From: Streptomyces sp. NBC_00582
GTDB taxonomy: Bacteria > Actinomycetota > Actinomycetes > Streptomycetales > Streptomycetaceae
NCBI RefSeq assembly: GCF_036345155.1
Contig: NZ_CP107772.1
Span: forward strand, 9,052,001 to 9,116,000
Direction: 5' to 3'
DNA: 64,000 bases
Each line of letters opens with the position of its first letter. Position 1 is the first letter of the stretch. Made by a program: the position numbers and the translations under genes. The notes under the pieces were generated by a model. The model searched no databases, had not been told where the DNA came from, and worked only from the letters and a program-made list of their open reading frames with translations. This document shows, piece after piece, positions 42,217-50,341 of the stretch.

Positions 42217-42317
42217 GAAGACCTCCGTGCGGTGCAGTCCTAGACAGCTCCACCACACCGGAGGTCTTCGCCATGATCAAGCACCGGCGAGTGTCAACAA
42301 CGCTTGTGATCAATACA
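41265..42317 (-). mobile_element. IS481-family insertion sequence, complete, 1053 bp
   Basis: The ends read TGTATTGA inward from both sides. Aligning 41265-41291 with the reverse complement of 42291-42317 gives about 22 matches in 27, including the blocks TGTATTGA and AGCGTTGTT. CCTAGG duplicates flank it. One DDE transposase occupies nearly the whole length on the minus strand. Both ends, duplications and reading frame are intact, so it is probably recent and possibly active. It lies between the SARP and IclR genes, originally about 85 bp apart. Confidence 0.92.
42216..42270. repeat. 12-bp inverted repeat around the transposase ribosome site
   Basis: CGAAGACCTCCG (42216-42227) and CGGAGGTCTTCG (42259-42270) are perfect complements separated by 31 nt. 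The inner arm covers the GGAGG of the transposase. Transcripts entering from the IclR side would fold and hide this site, while transcripts starting inside would not. The same arm gives an outward-facing Shine-Dalgarno on the plus strand before ATG 42273. Confidence 0.7.
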
Positions 42318-42323
42318 CCTAGG
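42318..42323. repeat. Target-site duplication, right copy
   Basis: The second CCTAGG, directly after the TCAATACA end of the IS481 element. Confidence 0.85.
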
Positions 42324-42407
42324 GCCGCCCTAGCCGCCGTGGGGGCGGATGGAGGGTGCCGGACCGCACGCCTTGCCTGCTGCCCGTGCCCGGCGCACGC
42401 TGGTCCT

Positions 42408-43166
42408 ATGGCTGGGCACGACGGCCCCACGCTCATCACGTCCGTGCAGCGGGCCTTCCGGCTGCTCGAGGCGGTGAGCGCGCACGAGAACGGCGCGCCG
42501 GCGAAACAGCTCGCGCGGGAGACGGGGCTGCCGCTGGCCACGGCCTACCACCTGCTGCGGACGCTGGTCCACGACGGATACGTGCGCAAACTGGAGGACG
42601 GCGGCTTCGTCCTGGGGGACAAGCTGGGCACGCTGACCAGCTCGGGCCGGGGACAGGCCCTGCTCAGCCGGGTCCGGCCCACCCTCGCCGCGCTGCGCGA
42701 CGAGCTCGCGACCGCCGCCTACCTCACCTTCTACGAGGAGGGCGAGATCCGCGTCGCCGAGATCGTCGACGGCCCCCGGACGCCCCGCGTCGACCTCTGG
42801 GTGGGCTTCGAGGACGCCGGACACGCGACCGCGCTCGGCAAGTCGGTGCTGCGGGAACTGGACGAGGAGGCCCGCCAGGACTACCTCTCCCGCCACCACC
42901 TCGCCGACCTCACCCCGAGGACGATCACCAGCCCCCCGGAGCTGCTGCGGCGGCTCGACGCCTCGCCCGTCGCCCCGGCCGTCACGGACCTGGAGGAGTA
43001 CGCCCTCGGCACGGTCTGCGTCGCCGTGCCCGTCTACAGCGGCGACACGCTCGGCTCGCTCGGGGTCTCCCTGCCGGCGGACCGGGTCCCGAGGCTCCAG
43101 GAGATCCGGGACCGGCTGCTCCCGACCGCCGACCGCGTGACCAGGGGCCTGTCGCTCACTATCTGA
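42408..43166 (+). CDS. IclR-family transcriptional regulator
   Basis: The 252-residue protein has an N-terminal winged helix (about 5-70, VQRAFRLLEAV, AKQLARETGLPLATAYHLLRTL) and an IclR effector domain (about 80-245, HATALGKSVLREL, VCVAVPVYSGDTLGSLGVSLP). The native start is ATG 42408. The frame stays open upstream into the IS element, where ATG 42273 has a strong Shine-Dalgarno sequence (CGGAGG), so an IS-encoded extension of 45 residues is possible. Regulated genes are unknown. The insertion may have separated it from its own promoter. Confidence 0.88.
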   Translation: MAGHDGPTLITSVQRAFRLLEAVSAHENGAPAKQLARETGLPLATAYHLLRTLVHDGYVRKLEDGGFVLGDKLGTLTSSGRGQALLSRVRPTLAALRDELATAAYLTFYEEGEIRVAEIVDGPRTPRVDLWVGFEDAGHATALGKSVLRELDEEARQDYLSRHHLADLTPRTITSPPELLRRLDASPVAPAVTDLEEYALGTVCVAVPVYSGDTLGSLGVSLPADRVPRLQEIRDRLLPTADRVTRGLSLTI

Positions 43167-43266
43167 AATCCCGCGCCTTGTGGCACCGCAGTCGAACCCG
43201 TTTTCCTAGATGAAACAGACATTCCGGTGCACATCCCTATGGATAGACGAGGACTGCGGACCCGAC

Positions 43267-44415
43267 ATGAACCAGGCCCGACACCGTGGCGGCGACCACG
43301 GGCCGACGCACCTGTTCAGGCACGTGGTGGCGGGACCCGCCCTGCCCGTGCTGATCGTCCTCGGCGTGATCCTGGTCGACCTCGTCGGCGGCGCCGGGAT
43401 GACCTGGCTCCCCCTGCTCGCCGCCGGGCCGGCGCTGGCCGCCACCACCAACGGGCCGCGCGGCGTCCTGTGCGTGGGCCTGCTCGCCGGGGCGCTCGGT
43501 GGGCTGCTCGGCATCCGCGACGGTGTCCCGGCCCGGGAGCTGACCGCGGTGCTGTCCGCCCTGGGAGCCGTGACCCTGGCGAGCGGCCTGGCCAGCGCCC
43601 TGCGCGGACGCCGGGAACGGGTCCTCGCGGCCGTCCGCTCGGTCGCGGAGGCCGCCCAGCACGCGCTGCTCCTGCCCGTGCCGGAGACCGTCGGCCCGTT
43701 CCAGGTGGCCGTCCGCTACAGCGCGGCCGCCGCTGAGGCCCGGATCGGCGGGGATCTCTACGCCCTGGTCTCCACGCCGTACGGGGTACGGCTGCTCGTC
43801 GGCGATGTGCGCGGCAAGGGTCTCCCGGCCGTCGGGACCGCCGCGCTGGTGCTGGGTGTCTTCCGTGAGGCCGCCCACGACGAACCCGACCTGCTCACCG
43901 TCGTCGACCGGATCGAGCGGAGCCTGGCCCGCAACCTCGGTCACGACGACTTCGTGACCGCCGTGGTCGCCGGCCATCCGCGCGACGGCGAGCTGGAAGT
44001 GGTGAACTGCGGACACGCCCCGCCGCTGCTGGTCGGCGCCGGCGGAGCCGTGACCCCGGTCGAGCCCACGCATCCCGCACCGCCCCTCGGCCTGCGCGCC
44101 CTCACCGGTGAGACACCCACCCTCCAGGTGCTGCCCTTCGCCGACGGCGACCAACTGCTGCTCTACACCGACGGCGTGACCGAGGCCCGCGACCATGGGC
44201 GGGAGTTCTATCCGCTCGTCGAGGGCCTCGCCCGCCATGTGACCGACGAACCCGCCCGCACCCTCGACGCCCTCCACGACGAACTCCTGAGCCACGTCGG
44301 CGGCAGGCTCCACGACGACGCGGCGCTGCTGCTCCTCCGCAAACCGGCAGCCGTCGTTCCGGGCGTTCCCCAACCCGTGTGCGGCGGGGCGCTGTTGGAG
44401 GACCGGACCGGGTGA
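43267..44415 (+). CDS. Membrane-bound PP2C (SpoIIE-type) phosphatase
   Basis: The 382-residue protein has about four membrane segments (about 20-125: LPVLIVLGVILVDLVGG, WLPLLAAGPALAA, VLCVGLLAGALGGLLG, AVLSALGAVTLASGLAS) and a PP2C SpoIIE domain (about 150-370). The motifs are GGDLYALV, GDVRGKGLPAVG, CGHAPPLL, YTDGVTEARD and HDDAALLLL. It presumably dephosphorylates an anti-anti-sigma factor in response to a membrane signal. The ATG at 43267 is chosen; a longer frame begins at ATG 43210 (19 more residues). Neither has a strong Shine-Dalgarno sequence. It lacks the GAF sensor present in the phosphatase at 5490. Confidence 0.87.
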   Translation: MNQARHRGGDHGPTHLFRHVVAGPALPVLIVLGVILVDLVGGAGMTWLPLLAAGPALAATTNGPRGVLCVGLLAGALGGLLGIRDGVPARELTAVLSALGAVTLASGLASALRGRRERVLAAVRSVAEAAQHALLLPVPETVGPFQVAVRYSAAAAEARIGGDLYALVSTPYGVRLLVGDVRGKGLPAVGTAALVLGVFREAAHDEPDLLTVVDRIERSLARNLGHDDFVTAVVAGHPRDGELEVVNCGHAPPLLVGAGGAVTPVEPTHPAPPLGLRALTGETPTLQVLPFADGDQLLLYTDGVTEARDHGREFYPLVEGLARHVTDEPARTLDALHDELLSHVGGRLHDDAALLLLRKPAAVVPGVPQPVCGGALLEDRTG

Positions 44416-44470
44416 CCGGCGGTGGCCACCTGCTGTGTGACCGCCGTGACGGCTGTTGCAGACTGGGCGC

Positions 44471-45250
44471 ATGACACGCATGAGGAAGTTCGCAGCCGCG
44501 TTGTTAGCCGCATCGGCCGCGCTGCTCGCGACACCCCCCACCGCCTCGGCCACCCCCACCCCCCACCGCCCCTTCTTCCGGGAGGGCTTCGACCGGCTCC
44601 CCCTCGGCCCGGTCACCGCCGGCCGCGGCTGGACCACCGACACCTCCCGCGGTTCGCTGACCGTCGAACCGAGCGCCACCGGACACGGCCGTGAACTGCG
44701 GCTGCACACGGAGGGCAACGGTCGCGCCTTCCTCGTCCTGGACGACCTCGCCCCCGCCGGCAACAGCTTCTGGGCCCGGCTGCGGCTGCGCGTGGACGCC
44801 TTCCCCACCGCCCCCGACTGGGCCCACTGGACCGTCGCCGAGGCCTCCGGCTCCGACGCCGCCACCGTCGTACGGCCCCTCGGCGGCCAGTACGTCCCCA
44901 CGGAGAAGGCGAACTTCTGGGGCGTCGGCTCCGACCTCGGCCCGACGGGCGACTGGACCGCCTGGAAGACCTCCGCCCCGGCCACGGCCGGCGCCTGGAG
45001 CTGCGTCGAGTTCCATCTGGACGCGACCGACAACCGCGTCACCGTCTACCTGGACGGCGTCGAGCGGTCCGAGCTCACCGTCTCCACCCGGGAGCACGGC
45101 GGCACCGCCGACGACTTCGTCTTCCCCGCCTTCGACAAGCTCAAGCTGGGCTGGCAGCTCTACCAGGCCGACCCCACACCCACGTCGTACGACGTCCGCA
45201 TGGACGACGTGGCGCTGAGCACCCGGCGTGTGGGCGGGTGTGCCGCGTGA
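44471..45250 (+). CDS. Secreted Cip1-like beta-jelly-roll protein, TTA-containing
   Basis: The 259-residue protein has a signal peptide (about 1-27, KFAAALLAASAALLATPP) and a beta-jelly-roll domain with FREGFDRLPLGPVTAGRGW, WARLRLRVDAFPTAPDWAHW, GQYVPTEKANFWGVGSDLG and CVEFHLDATDNRVTVYLDG. I recognise the pattern of the Cip1 core, known from cellulolytic fungi and bacteria and related to polysaccharide-lyase-like folds; its activity is unclear. Codon 12 (44504-44506) is TTA, early in the gene, so expression should need bldA. The stop overlaps the next GTG (GTGA), coupling it to a Tat-exported hydrolase. Confidence 0.75.
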   Translation: MTRMRKFAAALLAASAALLATPPTASATPTPHRPFFREGFDRLPLGPVTAGRGWTTDTSRGSLTVEPSATGHGRELRLHTEGNGRAFLVLDDLAPAGNSFWARLRLRVDAFPTAPDWAHWTVAEASGSDAATVVRPLGGQYVPTEKANFWGVGSDLGPTGDWTAWKTSAPATAGAWSCVEFHLDATDNRVTVYLDGVERSELTVSTREHGGTADDFVFPAFDKLKLGWQLYQADPTPTSYDVRMDDVALSTRRVGGCAA

Positions 45251-46620
45251 GCCGGGGTGTGTCGCGCAGGACGCTGCTGGGCGGGGTGGCCGGCGGGCTC
45301 GCCCTGTCACCCGTGCCGGCCGGTCACGCCGCCGCGAAGCCGTACGCACCCGGGACCGCCCATGAGCGCTACGTCCCGTTCGCCGTCGGCGCCGGGGGCG
45401 GCCCCGCGGGGACGGACCGCGTGCGTGTACTTAGGATCGGTGCCGACTCGGCGCCCACCGTGCTGGTCACGGTCCCCGGCATGTTCGGCGCCGCGAACGA
45501 CTTCCGGCTGCTCGCCCGCGACCTGGTCGCCGCCGTGCCCGGCGTCCAGGTGTGGGCGTTCGACCGGCGGGAGGAGAACCTCGCCGACCGCTCCGGGTTC
45601 ACCGGCGCCGACCCGGCCGCGTACTACCTGGACGGCCACTACCGCTCGCAGGACCCCGCCGCCTCCGCCTTCGCGGCGGACTGGGGCCTCGCCCGCACCC
45701 TGGAGGACCTGGACACCGTCGTCCGGGCCGCCTCCCGCGGCGGCCGGCGCCGGGTGGTGCTCGGCGGTCACTCCTGGGGTGCGACGACCGCGATGGCGTA
45801 CGCGGCCTGGGACTTCGACGGCCGCCCCGGCCACCGGGGCCTCGCGGGCCTGGTGCTGGTCGACGGCGGGGTGCGCGGGGCGTTCGACGGGACGGGAGCG
45901 CCGGTGCTCGACTCGCCCGACGAGGTGCGGGAGCGGCTGGCGGCGATCGACGGCGGCGCCGTCTTCGACCTGACCCTCAGCGCGGTCGGGCTGGGCGCCC
46001 GCGCGGAGTCCACCCAGATCTGGTACCAGCTCGCCGGCCATTACGCGCACCACGACCCGCGGGGCCGCTCGGTCCTGCAGCCCCGGATGCCCGAGGCCCT
46101 GCGCCCCTCGGCCCCGGTCACCAACGCCGCCCTGCTGGGCGTCCTGGTGGACGCCGGTTTCGGCTGGCCGAACGACATCAGCGTGCACTCGGGACACCTC
46201 GGCGCGAGCGGGAGCGACGGGGTGCGCGGCTGGGTCGACGCGGGCGTCACACCGCTCGCCCGGGTCGCGGAGGCCTACGCGGGCGGGCCCGCACCGGCCG
46301 TGTGGGAGTGGTACTGGCCGGCCCGGCTGTCGGTGGACCTCGACGTCAGCGACGCCTACGCCGACACCGGCCAGGCCCGCTCGCTCGGACTGCGGCTGCG
46401 GCACGGCACGGGGCTGGACGTCCCCCTGTACGCCTTCGAGACGAGCTACGCCCGGGGCACGATCGTGTCGGCGGCCCGCAGGGTGGTGGCCGACTCCCGT
46501 ATCCCGTACGCCGTGTACGAGACCGACGAAGGGATGAACCACCTCGATCCGCTGTTCGCCGCACCGCCGCACAACACGCTCACCCGCACCCTCGCGCCGT
46601 TCCTCGCCGGACTGGGCTGA
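45247..46620 (+). CDS. Tat-exported alpha/beta hydrolase
   Basis: The 457-residue protein begins with a Tat signal (SRRTLLGGVAGGLALSPVPAG) and carries an alpha/beta hydrolase fold with VPGMFGAANDF as oxyanion segment, nucleophile elbow GGHSWGATTA, and DEGMNHLDPLF with the catalytic His. The length exceeds a plain esterase because of a cap region (about 230-380). The substrate is unknown. The GTG at 45247 overlaps the TGA of the Cip1-like gene by four bases, so the two are translated together and probably act on the same extracellular polymer. It converges with the GAF/Fis regulator (18-bp gap). Confidence 0.8.
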   Translation: MSRGVSRRTLLGGVAGGLALSPVPAGHAAAKPYAPGTAHERYVPFAVGAGGGPAGTDRVRVLRIGADSAPTVLVTVPGMFGAANDFRLLARDLVAAVPGVQVWAFDRREENLADRSGFTGADPAAYYLDGHYRSQDPAASAFAADWGLARTLEDLDTVVRAASRGGRRRVVLGGHSWGATTAMAYAAWDFDGRPGHRGLAGLVLVDGGVRGAFDGTGAPVLDSPDEVRERLAAIDGGAVFDLTLSAVGLGARAESTQIWYQLAGHYAHHDPRGRSVLQPRMPEALRPSAPVTNAALLGVLVDAGFGWPNDISVHSGHLGASGSDGVRGWVDAGVTPLARVAEAYAGGPAPAVWEWYWPARLSVDLDVSDAYADTGQARSLGLRLRHGTGLDVPLYAFETSYARGTIVSAARRVVADSRIPYAVYETDEGMNHLDPLFAAPPHNTLTRTLAPFLAGLG

Positions 46621-46638
46621 GCGGCCGCGTCGGGCACC

Positions 46639-48438
46639 TCAGACCCGGTAGCCCCGCAGTTTGCGGTACAGCGTGGCGCGGGCGATGCCCAGGGCCGCCG
46701 CCGTCCGGGCCTTGTTGCCGCCGTGGGCGTGCAGGGCCTCCAGGATCGCGGCGCGCTCGGCGTGCTCCATCGGACTGAGCGGCCGGGCCGCCGGACCCTC
46801 CCGTACGGGGTCCGGCAGCTCGGCCCGCCGGACGGGCCCGGTCGCCCGCCGGTGCTCGGCCAACGCGCGGACGAGATGGGCGAGTTCGGTGACGTTCCCG
46901 GGCCATGGATGCCGCTCCAGGGCGCGCAGGGCGTCCAGCGTCCAGGTCAGCGGGGGCTGCCCCGGCGCCGGGCGGGGGGCCAGGGCGGTGACCAACTCCC
47001 GGACGTCCTCGGGGCGTTCACGCAGTGCGGGGAGGGGGACCGTGCGGGCGGCGAGGGTGTCCAGGAGTCGCTGGAGACAGGGGCCGGGGGGTGCGCCGGG
47101 GGTGTAGGTGATCAGCAGGGGTACGCCCGGCCGGGCTTCCAGCAGGGAGTTGAGTGCCGCCGTGCCGGGCTGGGTGAGCCGCTCGACGTGCCGGACGAGC
47201 AGCGGACGACCGTCCAGCAACTCCCCCGGCCATGAGCCGAGTTCCTCCTTCGCCGCGTCCACGGTCGTCATCGGGCCGGGCGTCAGCGCCCGGGCGAGCG
47301 CGGTCTTTCCGGTGCCGCGCTCGCCGACCAGCAGCAGCGGCTCTTCGAACCTCGTCAGCTCCGTCGCCCGTCCCACCGCGTGCCGCCAGGGCACCGACCG
47401 CCCGGCCAGCCCGACGGCGGTCCGCGCCACCGCGGGCGGCACGGAGGTGGCCGCGGCCGGCTCCAGGACGGCCACCGCTCCGACGATCTCCCGCAGATGG
47501 GTGAGGGGGGTGAGGGTCGCGGTGCACCCGACGCCGTCCGAGAGCCGGACACGGTACGAGGCCGGGCCGTCGGCCGGCTCCCGGCCGGCGCCGGTCCGCG
47601 CCGGGTCCGCCGTGGCGAGCAGCGCGACCACGCCCCGCTCCAGCTCCGCCAGCCCCTCGGGGGACAGCAGGCGCTCGGCCGCCTCACTGACCAGCCGGTT
47701 GCGTCCGTCGAGGGCGACGACCGCGCCCGCGCGTTCCCCGCGTCCGTGCTCCCGGTGGGCTCCGCGACCCTCCTCCCGCAGCGCGCGCAGATAGGCGTCC
47801 AGCAGCATCCCCTCGGGCGCCCTCGCCCGCACCGGCAGCGCCGCCTCCACCGCGCTCGCCGTGGCCTCGGCGAGCGGGGCTCCCGGATGCGGGGCGCACT
47901 CGGCGCACAGCCGGGCGGTCACCGTCACCGTGCCCAGCGCCCGCCCGGTGCCGGGCGCCCGCACCGGCACGCTGACCGCGGAGACCTCCTGCCAGACGTC
48001 CAGGAAGTGCTCCGGTCCGTGCACCTCGGCGCGGCGGCCGGTGCGCAGCGCGAGGGCCGCGCTGTTGTGGCCGACGAGCTGCTCGGAGAGGTCGGGGCGG
48101 AGCAGGTCCGGCGCACAGCCGTGCTCCCACAGCACCCGCAGCCGCTCGTCGGTGAGCAGCAGGGCCGTCCGGCCGGCGTCCAGAGCCGGGGCGACGCGTT
48201 CGAGGACGGGGCGGGCCGCGGCCAGCAGGGGGGACCCGGACGGCAGCGGCCCGGGCGCGGGGCCCGCCGCGTCATGACGTACGCCGAAGAAGCGGGCCCG
48301 CTTCCACCCGGCCACCACGTCCTCCGGTACCCCGGACGGCAGTTGACGACCCATCAGGAACAGCTCGCGGGCCCTGCGCACCGAAGCGAGGGCAGGGCGG
48401 ACGGCGGGGCGTTCTGCGGTGGTCACGGCGTCCGTCAC
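46639..48438 (-). CDS. GAF-AAA-Fis transcriptional activator lacking the sigma-54 loop
   Basis: The 599-residue protein has a GAF-like N-terminus (about 60-205), a PAS-like middle (about 225-330), a shortened AAA domain (about 335-525, Walker A LVGERGTGKTALARAL, sensor LRERPEDVRELV, WPGNVTELAHLV) and a Fis-type helix-turn-helix (about 555-598, NKARTAAALGIARATLYRKL). The GAFTGA loop that touches sigma-54 is absent, as expected in Streptomyces, which has no sigma-54. It is divergent from the phenol-hydroxylase operon and likely is its aromatic-responsive activator. The start is GTG 48438; GTG 48426 is the alternative. Confidence 0.82.
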   Translation of the reverse strand: MTDAVTTAERPAVRPALASVRRARELFLMGRQLPSGVPEDVVAGWKRARFFGVRHDAAGPAPGPLPSGSPLLAAARPVLERVAPALDAGRTALLLTDERLRVLWEHGCAPDLLRPDLSEQLVGHNSAALALRTGRRAEVHGPEHFLDVWQEVSAVSVPVRAPGTGRALGTVTVTARLCAECAPHPGAPLAEATASAVEAALPVRARAPEGMLLDAYLRALREEGRGAHREHGRGERAGAVVALDGRNRLVSEAAERLLSPEGLAELERGVVALLATADPARTGAGREPADGPASYRVRLSDGVGCTATLTPLTHLREIVGAVAVLEPAAATSVPPAVARTAVGLAGRSVPWRHAVGRATELTRFEEPLLLVGERGTGKTALARALTPGPMTTVDAAKEELGSWPGELLDGRPLLVRHVERLTQPGTAALNSLLEARPGVPLLITYTPGAPPGPCLQRLLDTLAARTVPLPALRERPEDVRELVTALAPRPAPGQPPLTWTLDALRALERHPWPGNVTELAHLVRALAEHRRATGPVRRAELPDPVREGPAARPLSPMEHAERAAILEALHAHGGNKARTAAALGIARATLYRKLRGYRV

Positions 48439-48564
48439 CCTACCCGGAACAGTTGAACACGGAACAACCCTGGCGACTGTCTCGTATTGAGACACCCACG
48501 CGCCCCCGTCCCGCCACATGATCTTGAACGGTCGGCACCTGTCCTCACCTCCTGGAGCCCCTCC

Positions 48565-50322
48565 GTGCACACCGTCGAGCCCGATGTCGTGACCGACGTA
48601 CTGATCGTCGGCAGTGGTCCCGCGGGCGCGTCCGCCGCGCTCGCGCTGAGCACCTACGGTGTCCCGAACATCGTCGTCACCCGCTACGCGCGCCTCGCCG
48701 ACACACCCCGGGCGCACATCACCAACCAGCGCACCATGGAGGTGCTCCGCGACCTCGGGGTGGAGCACGAGGTGGTCGCCAGGGCCACCCCGCAGCGGCT
48801 GATGGGCGACACCACCTTCTGCACCAGCCTCGCGGGCGAGGAACTCGGCCGGATCCGCTCCTGGGGCAACGACCCGCTGGTCCAGGCGGCGCACGAACTC
48901 GCCAGCCCCACCCGGATGTGCGACATGCCCCAGCACCTCATGGAGCCCGTGCTCGTCGACGCGGCCGTCGCACGCGGCACGAACCTGCGCTTCAGCACGG
49001 TCTACAAGTCCTTCGTCCAGGACGCCGACGGCGTGACGGTCACCGTCGAGGACCGGCTGCGCGGCGACGAGTACACCATCCGCGCCCGGTACCTCGTCGG
49101 CGCCGACGGCGGCCGCTCCCAGGTCGCCGAGGACGCCGGACTGCCCATGGGCGGCCAGATGGGCGTGGCCGGCAGCATCAACATCGTCTTCGACGCCGAC
49201 CTGACGAAGTACACCGCGCACCGGCCCTCCACCCTCTACTGGGTGCTGGCGCCCGGCGCGACCGTGGGCGGCATCGGCGCAGGCCTGGTGCGCTGCGTAC
49301 GGCCCTGGAACGAGTGGCTGATCGTGTGGGGGTACGACGTCACCGCCGGCGCCCCCGACCTGACGACCGAGTACGCCGAGGGAATCGTCCGCAAGCTCAT
49401 CGGCGACGACGAGATCCCGGTGACCGTCACGTCCTCCTCGGCGTGGACGGTCAACGAGATGTACGCCGAGACGTACTCCCGGGGCCGTGTCTTCTGCGCC
49501 GGCGACGCCACCCACCGCCACCCGCCGTCCAACGGCCTCGGCTCCAACACCTCCATCCAGGACTCCCACAACCTCGCCTGGAAGCTCAAACTCGTCCTCG
49601 ACGGCACCGCGTCCCCGAGGCTCCTGGACACCTACACCGCCGAGCGCGCCCCGATCGGCCGCCAGATCGTCACCCGCGCCAACAAGTCCATCGGCGAGAC
49701 CGCCCCCGTCTTCGAGGCCCTCGACGGGCTCTCCCCGCAGACCCCCGAACAGCTCTGGGCCAACATCGCCGCCCGCAAGGACGACACCGAGGCGGCACGC
49801 GAGCAGCGGGCGCGACTGCGCGAGGCGATCGCCCACAAGGTGTACGAGTTCAACGCCCACGGCGTCGACCTCAACCAGCGCTACTCCGCCGACAGCTCCA
49901 CCGCGATCGTCCCCGACGGCACCCCCGACCCGGGCTTCGACCGCGACCCCGAACTGCACCACCAGCCCTCCACCCGCCCCGGCGCCAAGCTCCCGCACGC
50001 CTGGATCACCGAGGGCACCCGCACCCTCTCCACCCTCGACACCGTCGGACGGGGCCGCTTCACGCTGCTCACCGGCATCGGCGGCACCGGCTGGCTGCGG
50101 GCCGCCGCCGCACAGGACCTGGAGATCGCCACCGTCGTGATCGGACCCGGCCGGCAGTACGAGGACCCGTACGGGGACTGGGCACGGCTCAGCGAGATCG
50201 CCGACGGGGGAGCGCTGCTGGTGCGCCCCGACGGCTACGTGGCCTTCCGCCACGCCGACGCGGCCGAGGACGCCGAGCGGTTGCTCACCGACGCGTTGCG
50301 GCGCATCCTCGGGCATGCCTGA
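48565..50322 (+). CDS. FAD-dependent phenol/resorcinol hydroxylase (TfdB-like)
   Basis: The 585-residue flavoprotein monooxygenase has GSGPAGASAALALSTYGVPN (FAD), DTPRAHITNQRTMEVLRDLG, GADGGRSQVAE and GDATHRHPPSNGLGSNTSIQ (FAD phosphate and catalytic region), then a thioredoxin-like C-terminal domain (about 440-580). The text is close to what I recall of 2,4-dichlorophenol hydroxylase TfdB. It adds an ortho hydroxyl to a phenol with NAD(P)H and O2. Because hydroxyquinol dioxygenase and maleylacetate reductase follow, resorcinol is the most plausible natural substrate (inference). Start GTG 48565 follows CTGGAG by 7 nt. It leads the operon. Confidence 0.87.
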   Translation: MHTVEPDVVTDVLIVGSGPAGASAALALSTYGVPNIVVTRYARLADTPRAHITNQRTMEVLRDLGVEHEVVARATPQRLMGDTTFCTSLAGEELGRIRSWGNDPLVQAAHELASPTRMCDMPQHLMEPVLVDAAVARGTNLRFSTVYKSFVQDADGVTVTVEDRLRGDEYTIRARYLVGADGGRSQVAEDAGLPMGGQMGVAGSINIVFDADLTKYTAHRPSTLYWVLAPGATVGGIGAGLVRCVRPWNEWLIVWGYDVTAGAPDLTTEYAEGIVRKLIGDDEIPVTVTSSSAWTVNEMYAETYSRGRVFCAGDATHRHPPSNGLGSNTSIQDSHNLAWKLKLVLDGTASPRLLDTYTAERAPIGRQIVTRANKSIGETAPVFEALDGLSPQTPEQLWANIAARKDDTEAAREQRARLREAIAHKVYEFNAHGVDLNQRYSADSSTAIVPDGTPDPGFDRDPELHHQPSTRPGAKLPHAWITEGTRTLSTLDTVGRGRFTLLTGIGGTGWLRAAAAQDLEIATVVIGPGRQYEDPYGDWARLSEIADGGALLVRPDGYVAFRHADAAEDAERLLTDALRRILGHA

Positions 50323-50341
50323 GCGGGAAGGATCCCCGGAC

